Below are positions 24,626 to 37,284 of a DNA stretch of 64,000 bases, one piece after another. The stretch lies in contig OX344750.2 in the NCBI GenBank assembly GCA_947034885.2, positions 18,036,053 through 18,100,052 on the forward strand, written 5' to 3'. Position numbers and translations under genes: made by a program. Numbering within the stretch: position 1 is the first letter of the stretch; each line of letters opens with the position of its first letter. Under the pieces are notes generated by a model. The model did not search any database. It was given only the letters and a program-made list of their open reading frames with translations, and was not told the origin of the DNA. The DNA is from Thuidium tamariscinum (Eukaryota; Streptophyta; Bryopsida; Hypnales; Thuidiaceae).

Positions 24626-25325
24626 ATTGTAGTCTTCTATCTATATTGAGGTTTTGATCATCAACCTTGCAACCTTGGATACCATCATCACATGCAATTT
24701 GAGGTAGATCATCCATTCTTGACTAGTCTCCAATTCTTTTAAGTTCAACTACTATATTTTTGATTGTCATGATTTAGGTGACAACTTACGAAGAGTATGA
24801 CCTACAAGAGCAATAAAAATATCTAAGAGTACATTGAAAGTATAGAATGATCACAAAATATACATTGAAGGCCACAACTATTACTTTGATTTTGTAACTA
24901 GCCTACAATTGGAAATAGATATGCTTATATATTGAGAATTGGCCAAATACAATCTTCTTAAAAGAAATTCATAGTAATTTTGTTTTTGAAGGAAAATAAA
25001 TAAATAATGAAATCCTTTAGAAATCTATTTTTTTATATGGAGATTTTTCCCTCAATCTACTACATGCCATAGATAGGCTAAATTACTTAAATGATCAAAA
25101 ATGGATAATATACCTTAATCACATTGCATAGCTTCTCTCTATATTGAGGTTTTGATCCCACCTGAACAAATCCAAACAACAAAGAGGCATCAATTATTTT
25201 GACACAACATTCTTTACAATGCAATCCTTACTCTCCCAAACAAAGGTAAGATGTGTAACTTTTTCCTAAAGCCTTGATGGAAGACCTTTAGGGTATTAAA
25301 CTTGCTCAATATTCAAATTTTACAG
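24626..25325. other. AT-rich spacer, no gene seen
   Basis: It contains a repeated phrase ATATTGAGGTTTTGATC (about 24644 and 25142) but no recognised gene. Confidence 0.4.
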
Positions 25326-25664
25326 CATAAGAGGATTTCTGGGCTCTAAGAAGACTGTTTCAAGGTTGGTCCTAGAAACTGTTCCCACTGCTGCAGACTA
25401 GTCCCCTACTGGTCTGAATTTTTGAATTTTGAAAAAAATTAATTAATTAATTTTTTTCAAAAAACTTCAGAATGTTTAAAAAAGAAAGAAAATGATTTAA
25501 GAAGATATTTTTTTTCCAAAAGAATATTTTAAAAATATTAAATAATTAATTAATTAGTATTTTCTGACGTAGCAATCGCTTGACCACATTAGCACTGCGT
25601 TCCCAATGCATTCCTAGCGTTTGGGAACTCTTAGTCTTGTAAACCAACTGAAAATCCTCTTATG
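25326..25664. mobile_element. MITE of the CATAAGAGGATTT family, copy 2 (339 bp)
   Basis: Ends are CATAAGAGGATTTCTGG and AAAATCCTCTTATG. It is colinear with copy 1 at 19870-20246, in the same orientation, and shorter in the T/A-rich middle. Confidence 0.7.
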
Positions 25665-25879
25665 GTACAAAACTTCAAATGTAGTATATTTTCATCAATT
25701 TAATATTGGACATTCCATGTCTGAAAGGCAAAGGGACCCAACAAGGGTTAAGACTACATGTTGTAAAGTAGTCAACCTATTTCCAATCACTTAAGCAATT
25801 ACACATAATTAGAGTGCAATTTTTTTATTGCAAATTTTTTCCCATGTATAGAAATAGAGTTTGGAAGGATAAGATATTT

Positions 25880-26165
25880 TTCTACAATTTTATTACACAA
25901 AGTGTGATTATTATGAGTTTTTTAGTAGAAGATTCTTCTTGACCTATAATGGTAATATAGACCTTACTATTTCTGACCATAAGCTCATTGCAAAATCCAC
26001 CAAGGGCTGATTGCATTAATGAGAGCCTTACAACCAATCCTAATGTGCCACAATTGCTCCAGAAGCTACACCACAACTTCATGGAAAGGAAGCAGCCTAT
26101 AGATTGGAAATGGGTAGGTGATTGGAAATGGGTTGGCTACTTTACTCATTCCAATAACCCACATT
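25880..26165 (+). repeat. Dispersed repeat, inverted copy at about 50640-50950
   Basis: The segment shares blocks such as ATTGCATTAATGAGAGC and CAACCAATCCTAATGTGCC with the reverse complement of 50640-50950 (for example GCAATTGTGGCACATTAGGA). The frames here are not conserved between the copies, so this is repeat rather than gene. No termini were identified. Confidence 0.6.
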
Positions 26166-26429
26166 CAAGTTGGAGGTTGAATCTCCAAACTTGAGATACC
26201 AAAGGGTACTGAAGGCACTTCGGGGTTCACAAAGACTGAGAAGACACCTTGCACCATTGAGTCTTAGGCTCAATAAACAACTTCAATAGATTGGTTCAGC
26301 TGAAGGCTGTTCCGTGATTTAAAAATCATATGTAGAGGAAGGTTGGTGCAATCCTGCCCTTTTATCAACAACTAGAGACATTCTGATCACAATAATTTTC
26401 TGGACCTGAAATTTGGGTCGGTAGTAGCC

Positions 26430-26625
26430 ATGGTTGCTTCCAGTGGTCTAGGGAGCCAACTCTTTGAAAATTTGTAGAAATTACATACTGATTCCGAAAA
26501 ATTTAATTTAATTTTTGAATATTCATGATTTTCTCTCGCTAATATTAGAAAAATATCAGTTTTAGAAAAAGATGCCTGCAACCATGCTGAATTCCTTATT
26601 CGGACGGTTTTGGGTGTTTCCAATG
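26430..26625. repeat. Partial copy of the Harbinger-like element at 52070-52455
   Basis: It shares GGTCTAGGGAGCCAAC, TTTGAAAATTTGTAGAAATT and GGTTTTGGGTGTTTCCA with 52260-52455 in the same orientation. The left end found at 52070 is absent here. Confidence 0.65.
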
Positions 26626-26699
26626 TATGTTTCAAGGGCCTGGTGCAAAGTATGCAAATTGACAACAAACTGAAAAAAAACCCTCTGCCCCCAAGCACT

Positions 26700-27069
26700 C
26701 TCGGTTGGGAAGTTCGCTACTTAGTAACGGATCAACGATAATCATCCAAAACATTCATCACCCGATGCTGAAGTAGACTCGGTACAGTAGTCTTTGGCGG
26801 GGACGCATTTTGAAACCCTAATAACTAAACTTGCATAGACTTTCTAAGAGTTGGTTTGTGGAAGCGAACCTCCAAAGTTTTGTTCGTGGAGTGATCGCCA
26901 TGGTTATGATTCGATCACGGCGACGACTCAAAGTCATTGGCATGAGATAGTCAATCGGAACCGTATTGCATCTGCGGCGGTCTGTGCAGGTGGAGATTTT
27001 TCTTGGACCCCGTCTGCAAGAAAAAATTCGAGGTGGAAGACTGTTTTGTTGTTTTTGTAGAAGAGCATC
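26700..27069 (+). promoter_or_regulatory. Probable promoter and 5' UTR region of NUP160
   Basis: This is the GC-richer upstream flank of the NUP160 start codon at 27070. A transcription start cannot be placed. Short frames of both strands cross it without any conserved motif. No clear TATA box was seen. Confidence 0.35.
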
Positions 27070-30000
27070 ATGGAGGTGCCACTCCTCCACGACGATGCGG
27101 TGCACTGGAGCGTGGTGCGAGTGCCGGCCTTGGCGCCAGTTGCTGCGTCACCCCGCTGCTGCCCAGTCGCTGGCGATGTCGGGGGCGGAACTACTCCTCC
27201 TTCGTCCTCCTCGACTGCTCACGCCAGCACTATCATCTGGTGCGTTCGTTATTAGAACGCTGTCTTTGTAATTTAGGATTTTGGTCGCAATGCTGGGGTT
27301 GATGCTTGAACCTTGAATTTTGGAAGAGTGAGAGGTTTACGAATGGTTGCATGAGAGGTTCTTTTTCAGCTCGTGAGCTTGCATTGAGTAAATAATTGAA
27401 CTCATTTATTTTCGGAGGATGGATCGCTGTTGAGTTCGTTGTTGAATTCCGGAAGACGGAATAATTCAGTTTTTTGCGTCCCTCCAATTTCGTGTTCAGT
27501 AATAATTTGAACGTTTCTGAACGTTTTTCAACCTTTGTATGTGTAGTCATAGCTTGAGCATAGAGTCTGTAAATATAGAAGTAAACAGGACGCAGTTTAG
27601 GACTATGAATTATGCAATGAAATCAGGAGAATCCGGGTTTGGTAGCACTGCTTGGGAGGCTTTGAATGAGTGGGAAGAGTGCGTGTTTGTTCTTTAGGTT
27701 TTTATCGTTTGAACGAACTTGGAGATCGAATTTGTACTGATCATGGAATATGATAGAGGACATTATTTGCGTCACGTTTAGCATTTAATCAGTATGTAGG
27801 AGTGCGCTTTTATTGTGAGATGAGTAATAACCTGTGGAGAGATCTCTTTGAGTACAAGAGCCAAACTCTCTTCCTACGCTGTGAATTTCTTGTGTAATTT
27901 CAAAGTGAGAGTTTGTAGATCATTGTAACGAAGATATTGTGTCTAAACTTGAAAACGAGGTCAAGCGGAGCTGTGAGGGTCTTATTCGACCTTCTACATC
28001 GAGTGTGTGGGTGATGCCGTGAGACAATTAGAATTGTACTGAACTTGAGGAGAAATAGCGGTTTTTGATAAGTTCATGCTGAAATATGAACGTCCTCTTA
28101 TTCCTACCGCAGTATCCGTGGGATAGACGTTGAACAAAGCTGGAATGATACTCACGACGATGTTTCTGTTTTTTTTAACGGAAGGGATGAGTAAAGCCAG
28201 CAAGGCCACTTTCGAACCATCTGTTGCATTTCTATCCAAAATATTAAGTGAAGATAGAACTCTGCACGAACTCCATTTTGTTTGTGGCCTCAATGTTTTG
28301 TTTTGTTTTTAATTTTGCAGGCGTATTCATACAGAGTCCTCCAAAGTTTTGGAAATGGTAGAGATGTCAAGTGTCCAAGATTTACATAGAAGGGGGCTTC
28401 ACCTCGTGTTTGAAGATAACCTCTCCTCATGCGCCTGTGTTATTCCATCTCAGGTATACCTGTTTTGCCTTGACCTATTCATTGTTCAGATCCTGGCAGA
28501 GTTACTCGCTTCAGTTAATGGCTTTGTTAACCGTAATTTGGCAGCATTTTCTTGGTGCTCTTCCCACAATCAACTCTGACTGTTCTGGTTGTGCTGAAGT
28601 GCCCTTGGTATGGATTTGTTGAAGACGAACTATCCGATGGATGCTGGTAGTGGACTTGTCAGTTGATTGGGTCATGATTTTGCAGGATTCATATGCTGCT
28701 TATCAGGAATGAATTGCCGCCATGAAGACTAGATCGTCGCTTAGAGCTCTGATGCTATCCTGCGTGGGCTTGTCAATCTAGGGTTCTGAAATGTTTGGTC
28801 CTTTCCCATTTGAGCTTCTAATACTATATTTTTATCAATCGGAGAATCCAATTGCGTACGGTTGTAGTTTGAAAGTACAGAATTTATCTTTCTACTAGCA
28901 TTTGGAGCACCGCAGAAAATTTATGAGTGAAACCAGCTTGCATTGCCCGTTGTCACAGGTCACAGGGAAAACCCGATATATCGTATGGATTTTGACTGCG
29001 GGGGGCGTTGTGTATCGAGTACAAGTTTCTGGGGCATCAAGCGGTTGGATGTTGTGTGGTAATCAGCAGCATGATGTGTCCGCTGACGTACAGCGATTGC
29101 ATGAGATCACTGCTTTTGCCGCTACTCCTCAGGTCGCCTGTCTCGGTGGTCGAACTGGCTCCATTTCTGGCGTATCCTTTGGGGATGGTTCACTTTCATC
29201 CACTGAAACTGGTGCGTTGTAAGCGCATGAAGACGTCAGCGTTTCGGTTAACAAGATAGATGAAAAGGCCTTTGAGTGTTACTTTATAAAATTTAATATC
29301 TAGATCCAGAAGTTCATTCAATGATGTACTAATTCAGGTAGATTTACAAGGATATGAAATTGAATTACAAACTTGGCAGACACATGCGATTTTACCTCCG
29401 TGCAAGGAAAATTTATTTTTTATTCTGAGCTGGTTGGGTTGGGAGGGTTGTTTTTCTTGTTTGATCAGTTGCCTTCGTCTTCTACTGAGCTGGTCATTTT
29501 CTGTTTTGCAGAAGTTCCATTTGAATTGAGGGATGCTGATCCTGGAATAAGAGGATTGTGGGGATTTGTTTCCAGGTCAGATGTTCTTACCTACCTCACA
29601 TTCATATCTGCGTAGATTTTGCAATAGTTGATCACGTTCTTCTGGATCTCTTAGCAAAAGGTTGAATCTGATTGCAAGTATTTTGCGGTAGCAGGGGTAA
29701 AAGTGCAGGCCCCGTTAGGAGTTTGGTTACCCGGCAGATGAATGGTTCATTCGTGTTATTTGCTCTACATGAGGATGGGACATTGCGTGTTTGGGACCTG
29801 CTTCATCGCTATCGCGTGTTGAATCATTCACTTTCTACGGAACGGGAGCTTGAAGGCAGGTCCATCTCTTCATAACTTGTATCCTTACTTAAGCATCAGG
29901 GTTTGAAGTTCACCATTTTAAGCCTCCCTGTGGCATGTTTTGGACATGCGCCACCGTCTTCTTTAATATTAAACACAGAGCTGCTTGGCGAGGTGTTAAC

Positions 30001-33000
30001 TAGTCGGAAGTCAAACTTCACCTTAAATTTCACATATTTTCAAAGTTTGCTTCTCCATTTCTTGAAGTGGTGAATGATTTTCTGAGCAGGTTTTCAACCG
30101 AAGTTGATGTGGGCAGAGGAAGCGCCAACCGCACCATCCATTTTTCATATTGCGTTGCTGTGTAGTTCCTCAGTAAGTTAAAATATCAAGCAACCGTTGA
30201 TTAGTCATTACTTCGCAATTCTTGGCAATTTCAATAGTACCCATGAGGTTAAGAATGGGCGTATCTTTTTGCTGACCTATAATAATGTGTTGTCCATTTA
30301 GGATTCCAGCCGGGAAACTATTGTTGTTTGTTCAGTGACAGTTGGTCCTGGAGATGGAATGGTCCTGCGGCAAGGTTACATTGAAGTTCAGAATATGATC
30401 TCCCTTCCTGAGGTGAAATGCTTTAACACATATCATTTCTGTAACTACTGAGCTTATTGCTTATCATGCCAGTACTCTCTTAACTGACGGCTGTTGTATG
30501 AGATCTTAACTCTTGTCTACCGTCTAGCGAAGAGTGGAATTATGAAACTGAAGTTCAGGTTCTTGTGTTCAACTTGTGGTGCAGGGGAAAGTTATAGACC
30601 TTAAATTGCTAGAGACTGGTGTTTGGACTCTGCAGTCAACTACCAAGGGTCACGACCTACTCTTTGCGGATTTCAGCAAGTAGATATTCCATTCTTCAAC
30701 TAAAATTTCTTGTGATGAGATGGTTGAGTGTTGTGACATTCTACTAATAGAAGATGTTACATTTTAATGGTGTATTGGTATATTCCTCATTGCCTGCCTA
30801 ACTATTGCATATCTCGGCATATTGTCCTAGTTGCTGTGATTTTGACAACCCTGGTTTTTTCTTTGTTGTCAGGGAAGAGAGTTTGCAAGTTTGTCAAATG
30901 CAAGAGAAAGGCTTGGCAGAACAGTTGATGCAAGTACCTGGCGATGATTGGGGTGACCTTCTTTACATCATCCATCCAACAATTGGGGTTTCTGCGGTAA
31001 GTTCAAGTATTTGAACGGATTTTATAGAGATGATGAGTTTTTACATTGAAAGATCATTAATAAAGAGTTAGTCGAGTATGCTTTACAGTTCTGAAGAGTA
31101 CAACAATGCCTACGCTCCATCAATTGACGTAATGTGTTTTTGCAGAAGTTGACACTTTCAGATGTTTTTCTACGAAGGATTTTACAGCCAGGAGTACGAC
31201 AACAGAAGTCTCTTCAGGAAGCCTTGGAACAGCATGGTCGTCCAATTAGTGATTCTGACCTTGCGTCCGCTTCTCTGGATGCTTTGCGAAATTACATACT
31301 TTCGGCAGTTGAATCAGAGGTATGACGTACGTATAGTCATGACATATCATATCTCTTGAGCTAAGGCTACGGTATCTAATTATTATGTACCACAGAAAGG
31401 GGAGCACACTTTGTCTAACGTGGTACTACTTGCCTCAGAGTTGTGGTGACAGCCGTGCACATATTCTTCACGGATGGATGACCTTCAGTAATGAGTACCT
31501 GAAAGCATGGACACGAAATAGCAAGCCTTTTGCTTTTGTGGTGGATGATAATAACAACAGCATTGGATTGATACGGAGATCCTCAGTTGCAATCGTGAGA
31601 TCTCTGACTGATCTGGAAAAGTTCCCTCCAGGTTAGTGCTCTATTCATTGTGTTTTTAAATGTTTGGCTATGCAAGTTAATTCTCTAGTGGTGCTCCCCT
31701 GAGTTCCCCTCTAGATTCGAATCAGATCAATCTTTCTATTTTTCTTTACAACCAAATCAGCCAATTGTAAATTCTTTGGTCTTAATACTAATCCGATGGA
31801 AATTGCAGGCGAAGGGCATATCAGGAACCGAGCGACATTACCAGATGATTGGAAGAATCTGAACAGGAATGAGACGAATGTTTTAGTGGAGCTCATTAGC
31901 TGTGCTGAACTCGTGGCGGATCACTTGGGTCGAGTAGCGATGGGCGTACTTTATGAGTCTCTTCTGCGACCCATGGAGCACCCCATTCCTTCCCTTTTCG
32001 CATCTCTTGCTCGTATTTTGGATGTTGGTTTTAATTCTAGTCGTGTGGCTGAAGAAACTGGACACATGGGAGTGGATGATATCCGTACCAAAGAGCAAGA
32101 ACAACACCGGAGGCAACGGGCATTTTCATTGCATGTAGCTCTCGCTTTACAGGCTCTTCAGAGCAAGGCAGGTGGTTGGGGCAATGTTCTTCAAATCATG
32201 TCGAAGTATGCTGGCTTGCTTTTGCTGCAAGGAAAACCCGTGAGCTCTGCAACTGGCAGCACCAGAGGATTTCATTGTAGTCTACCTAAGAAGTTGCTAT
32301 CACAGTCAACTTCTCAAATTGCTTGGGCTCACTTCAAGTCTGCTCGCAATCTGTTACTGCTGCTGATCTTTTGTGCCAAAGTTGGCATTCAGGTCTGTTC
32401 GATCGCTCTACCGTCTCGTTTGTCAGATTATTAACTTCGAGAAAGCAGACAGGATTTGGGAATGAGCTGGTGGTGTTGAAGTGCAGCTTTGCTTTAGAAA
32501 AAAAGAAAGTACGATACTCCCGATGATTGTATTTTGCGTGTTTGATCCTTCCTCTTGAGAGTTTTGAATGTCAAGATAATTCTTTTTGCCCTACTTGTCA
32601 TTGTCAAATATTTACTAGATAAATTTTCTCATGTGTCTAGGTGGGACTTACTTCAAGTCAAATTTCCTCCTTGAAGTCACACCTGATACCGGAGATTCAG
32701 GAGGTAACGACTGCCAGTTTGCTAGTTCACTGGTTGACAGTCACATTTGCAGAAGTACCGCCGTCTGAAGATTTTAGCTCCCAGCTGTCTTCTTTACGAC
32801 TTGGTAAGTATTGTGTGATATCGACTCAGATTAGTTGAATATTTCTAAACAGAAGGATTCTTGTTAAAAGTTCTTTGATTTTCAATTCCTAACCTGGGTG
32901 GTCATCTCCTTGCTTGCGCTCAGATGGTACGAGTAGCAGGGTTGGAAGCGGCCGCATTGGCTCTGGTGACTTGACTTTAGGTGAACTGCTTGTATCTGCT

Positions 33001-36000
33001 TTTTTGGAGTCAAGTGCTGGGGGCCCAAGTCTGCCTGAGGGAGCTTTACCGAATCAGGATAAGCTTCTTGGACACTCTTGGAAATTTGTGAACTGGATTT
33101 TGTCGGGAGACAATGGGGACTCTTCGCAAGGCTTTTCTGCACGCGCCATATCACTTTCAAACATTCTATTGCAGCATGGCCAATACAGCAGCCTTGAGGT
33201 AACATCTATTGGAACGTTGTTTAAGTGTCATTCTATTTATGCAATACAACAATTAGATCCCAAAAGTGGCATTGTTGTGAAGCAGGGTGGTACAAGTGAT
33301 GACATAGCTGTGTGCGATTGTGTCTGGATGTTCAGAGGTTTTTGGAGACAGTAGAGCAGTTTTCTTCCCAGCAAAAGCTTGCAGAAGGTGTAAGAACAGC
33401 GGATGGGCTTTGGAGTGCACGCTTGCATCTGCTTGGGTTTTGCCTACTCGCACGAGCACGGACTGGACTGAAGAACACTGGGAAAGAAAGTCGCGTTGGG
33501 GAGGCTATTCGCTGTTTTTTCAGGTTGGAAGCACTTTTTCATCTGGAAGAGAAGTAGATTGTGTTTTATTTCCTTCAAGACCCTGCTCATTGTGGAATTT
33601 GAGTTGTTTCTTCTTGTAAGATTCATTATTCATGTTAAAGGTTTTGAGCTAGGCCTTTACCATAGTGTGTCTGTATGTCCAAGCAGAGCTGCATCAGGTT
33701 TGGGGGACGCAAGCAATGATCTGCAATCCCTTTTTGTGGGGACTGGCTATCAGGAGAACGTTCCAGGCATGGATCACCACCTCATGTTTTCTTCATTGCT
33801 TGCTCTGGCTAGCTAAGACTTTCTCAAGTCTAACTTGCTACTCTTGTTATGTCGCAGGAATCGGGGCAGCAGCTTCGTGGAGGCTGTACTATTATGAGTG
33901 GGTGATGCAAATATTTGAGCAGTATAATTTAAGCGAAGGTGCCTGCCAATTTGCACATGCAGCATTGGAACAGGTTGACGAGGCTGTGGGAAGTCAAGCA
34001 CTTGAAAGTGCTGAAAACCCTTCTTCAAGCACTTTAGTGGCGGCTATTAAGGGGCGTTTGTGGGCTAATGTTTTCAAATTCTCACTGGACTTGGATCTTT
34101 ATGGCGATGCCTACTGTGCTATCATTTCCAATCCTGACGAGGAGAGCAAGTTTATTTGCCTTCGAAGATTTATCTTTGTGTTATGTGAACGCAAAGTCAC
34201 TCAGGTACATCAATAATTCTCCCTTTATCGTGCTGCATGTGATAGAACTCCATGTGCTATGATTTCAGCTACACTATTCCTTACTACGAGCCTACCTTAC
34301 CAACAACTGGAGTTTCTTGTGGTACGTATTGCATTTTGACTATGTTATAAGTTGCAGGTTCTCTGCGGCCAGGAGTTGCCATATGCTGGACTTCTTGAAA
34401 AAGTTGATCAAGAGCTACTGTGGAAGGTTGTTCTTCAGTCTCTGCCTCCTTGCTTAATGTATTAATTGATTATACAAATCTTAGTAAGATGGCAATTCGG
34501 ATAGTCCATGGCATAGCGGTATGCAAATAAATAGATCGACATGAGCTGTTTCATATATGCTGCACATGAATAAGAATGTGTACTACGTTATTTTGTTGCA
34601 GGCTGAGAATTCAGATATTAGCGCGAAGCCAAGTCCATACAAGCTGTTATATGGTCTCCACATGCAACGGCACAACTGGCGCAGAGCAGCTGCTTGCATG
34701 TATCGGTACGCCGTGCGAGTCAGAGAGGAGTCACGCACACCCAACTTACAGGAAGAAATGCACGGTATTTTGGCAGCTATTAATGCATTGCAACTTGTGG
34801 ATCCCACAAATGCATGGTTTGACCTTCCATCTCGGACCGCTGAATTTCCAACACCTTCAAAGCGACAGCGTCTAACAGCTGCACAATCAGGTGAAGTTAT
34901 TTCTCTAGAAGAGTTAGACTATCGAGGTCTTTGAGAAACTAAATTTTATGTAGAGTTTGGATATTGCGAGTAATTTGGGCAGCTTTGGAATGAGGATATA
35001 GCTCTTAATCACAAGTTTTCAATCTGGTCATCAGGAATAATGACATGCCTTTGTGACTTCTTTTTTATCAGTTTCAAGTTTAACAGAGAAGAAACGTGAT
35101 AGAAAAGCATTCCGAGCTATTGACCTTGATGATCTTGAGAAGGACTACGCTCTCACAAAAGCCAGGATGCAGCTCTCTCATTCTGATGTGAAGCATTTGG
35201 TCGTTGGTGAGTACAAATCAAACGCATTTCTTTAGATCAATGAGAGAAAGATGTCATTTTAATCTGGATAGAACTACGGGGAATTCTCTGAAATTCTATC
35301 GGATGTTTCTCTTGTGTTCTTTCATGTGATACGTTTCTTGTTTTACAAAAAATATTCGATTGCATGAAGGAAAGGAATTTAAGATAAGTGTGGATTCCGT
35401 AAACTCTGTAAATTCTGAATAAGTACTAACCGTACAGCTGTAGCGTTTGTACTGTCTTAGACCTATGCAAGAGAGCATAGTTCATGTGAGAGTAGCCGAT
35501 GTGCTCTCCATTCATCTAATCATTATTTGTACAGGCGGCAGTGCTACACCGGAGGAGGTTGTGTGGTCACTTATTCAATGTCGGTTATATGAAACAGCTT
35601 TCTCGCTTCTCTTTCTGTTTTGGAACGATTCCATACTCAAAAGGTTTGTAACTTGTTTTTGCTTATCTGTCATTCTTCTATGTTTGGATATTTCCGCGTT
35701 AAACATTTGGAATCTTGCGAATGACACAATTTGAGCCTTTTGAGAATTTAACTGTGCAACACAGGGAGCTGGAGAAAATTATGGATGTCATGGCACGGAA
35801 TTGCTGTTTACTTCAAATTCAAGAAGCTACACCCAGTAATTTACTGTGAGTGAATGTGGACCTTGTCCTGGCAAATTTTGAATTGCTAATTGATTTGCAA
35901 CCGTCTTGACTCAGGCAATTGTGGAACAGCTTTTTGAGTTTCTGTTGGCAAATTGATCATTGTCGAGCTCTGTATGACGTTAGAGCTGAGGATGTTGACG

Positions 36001-37284
36001 AGACAACTTTTATAAACAATTATTATTCTGACATCGCCTACAGTTAGGCTAACGTAACCAGTCCATGACGCTTCGCGAAGACCTTCGACTTTACGCCTCG
36101 AGGATCTGTGCATACTCCCAAACTATACGTTCTATCTGCAAATTAACGATGCTGGCTTACGAATTTGCAGGACGAGAGGAGAGCCTGCTACCAGATTGCT
36201 ACTCACGTCCGGTTCACTTCTAGAGGATTCGGAGGAAACGAATGACAAAAACGGAGATGATGAAACTGGGCCAAAGCTGCCACCAGCTGGAACTGCTCGA
36301 ACTGCCTGGCAAGCTCTTCAGCAGTATTTGGTAGGTTCTGACCTTGTTTTATAAATCTTATGCAACGACATTCCAGTTTTTGCGTAGACTATCAACTGTT
36401 TATTTTCCTTCCTTGATTGTGTTGTGAAGTAAGGTTTTTAATTCTTATATGTTATTATAGGAAAAGTACCGAAGTTTGCATCCACGCCTACCAGTGATAG
36501 TCGCGGAATCGATTCTTAACGTGGATAGGCACATGGAACTTCCCCTCTGGCTTGTCAACATATTCAAGGCAAGTTACCATTCGTACATTCCCTTGCTATT
36601 GTGAGAATGCCCACGGCATAGATTGGTTTCTGATATTGATCGAATTTGCAGGGTGGAAAGGATGCGGGTGCTGCAGGCATGGCAGGTCTTGGTGCTGATC
36701 CTGCTGCGTTGTTGCGCATTTATTTAGACTTTGACCGCCTCGCTGAAGCGACTGCACTCGTCTTGGAGTATATTAGAGCATGGGGTAGTTTGGTAAGGGC
36801 CCAATCATCGACTTCCATATCGAATATTGTAGTTTGTATCTGATAGGTTGCAAAATGCAAGAGATTCCTGCTACATATGACACGGATTCGAGATTTTTCT
36901 AGAGGAGTACAGAACTGCTGCCTGTCGTCTGTAGTTGGTGAAGGGCAAGTGCGATGACGCATTACCTCTTTTCATGGTTGCAGAAGCCTGCAGACGTAAT
37001 AAAGCGGAAGCGCATGTGTGCGGTTTGGTTCCCTTATACGCTACTAGACAGATTGCAAAACTGTCTATCAAAGTCTTCCGACTTAGCAGTGCGTGATAAG
37101 CTCCAAGATTCCTTGAAGAGCGCCTTGCAGAATCATTTCAAGCAGGTAGAGCCCAAATGACTCCTATCGATGTTTGCAGATTTTATACCCTTAGGAATGG
37201 TTTTAACTGTCGCCTTATGAATTTAATGTGCTCTCTGCTGTGCAGGTCAAGGTGGATTCTGATGATGTGAAAGCTTCGATGTAA
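27070..37284 (+). CDS. NUP160: Nuclear pore complex protein NUP160 (27 exons, 1,508 aa)
   Basis: Scaffold nucleoporin of the NUP107-160 Y-complex at the nuclear pore, needed for mRNA export. Exons: 27070-27239, 28321-28453, 28959-29211, 29512-29575, 29695-29855, 30090-30172, 30302-30412, 30585-30679, 30873-30996, 31146-31319, 31439-31631, 31809-32392, 32641-32803, 32924-33198, 33336-33523, 33687-33766, 33858-34204, 34358-34426, 34602-34926, 35072-35206, 35535-35643, 35765-35845, 36171-36330, 36461-36568, 36652-36792, 36984-37145, 37246-37284. Phases agree throughout and the total (4,527 nt) matches the ~1,500 aa of plant NUP160. The start MEVPLLHDDAVHW resembles the plant N-terminus. An N-terminal beta-propeller region includes DGTLRVWDLL (about residue 235). 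The helical C-terminal half has NWRRAAACMYRYAVR, LPLWLVNIFK and final VDSDDVKASM. Family assignment is firm; single splice sites are hand-placed, three of them with GC donors. Confidence 0.93.
27240..28320 (+). other. Long first intron of NUP160 (1,081 bp)
   Basis: GT donor at 27240 and TTTTGCAG acceptor ending at 28320. It splits a Trp codon (TG|G), so the protein reads IIW-RIHTESSK, which fits plant NUP160. It is by far the longest intron of the gene; long first introns often carry enhancing elements, but none can be identified here. Confidence 0.8.
29856..30089 (+). other. GC-AG intron 5 of NUP160
   Basis: The exon ends GAAG and the intron starts GCAGG; the acceptor is GAGCAG. Splicing here reads ELEG-FQPKLMWAEE in phase. 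The nearby GT (29860) would force the next exon into a frame that hits a stop. Confidence 0.7.
33767..33857 (+). other. GC-AG intron 16 of NUP160
   Basis: The exon ends TTCCAG and the intron begins GCATGG; the acceptor is GTCGCAG. This joins ENVPG to IGAAASWRLYYYEW in phase 1, matching the family. No GT donor in the right phase exists before the in-frame stop at about 33814, apart from one that would cut the exon to 11 bp. Confidence 0.65.
36569..36651 (+). other. GC-AG intron 24 of NUP160
   Basis: The donor AAG|GCAAGT is the textbook GC-AG consensus; the acceptor is TTTGCAG. It joins LVNIFK to GGKDAGAAG in phase 0. Confidence 0.85.

Noticed and set aside
26818-27302. Several overlapping frames around the NUP160 start
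   Set aside because: Only the frame starting at 27070 matches the plant NUP160 N-terminus and splices in phase to exon 2; the others are shadows in a GC-richer region.
31391-31438. Earlier acceptor for NUP160 exon 11 (after CCACAG at 31395)
   Set aside because: That acceptor gives an in-frame TGA shortly after; the acceptor ending at 31438 reads SCGDSRAHILHGW in phase.
35883-36049. Possible extra NUP160 exon (QLWNSFLSFCWQIDH...)
   Set aside because: It follows an acceptor-like sequence and is open for about 55 codons but ends in a stop with no usable donor. Skipping it joins exons 22 and 23 in phase with family-consistent protein. It could be a retained-intron isoform.
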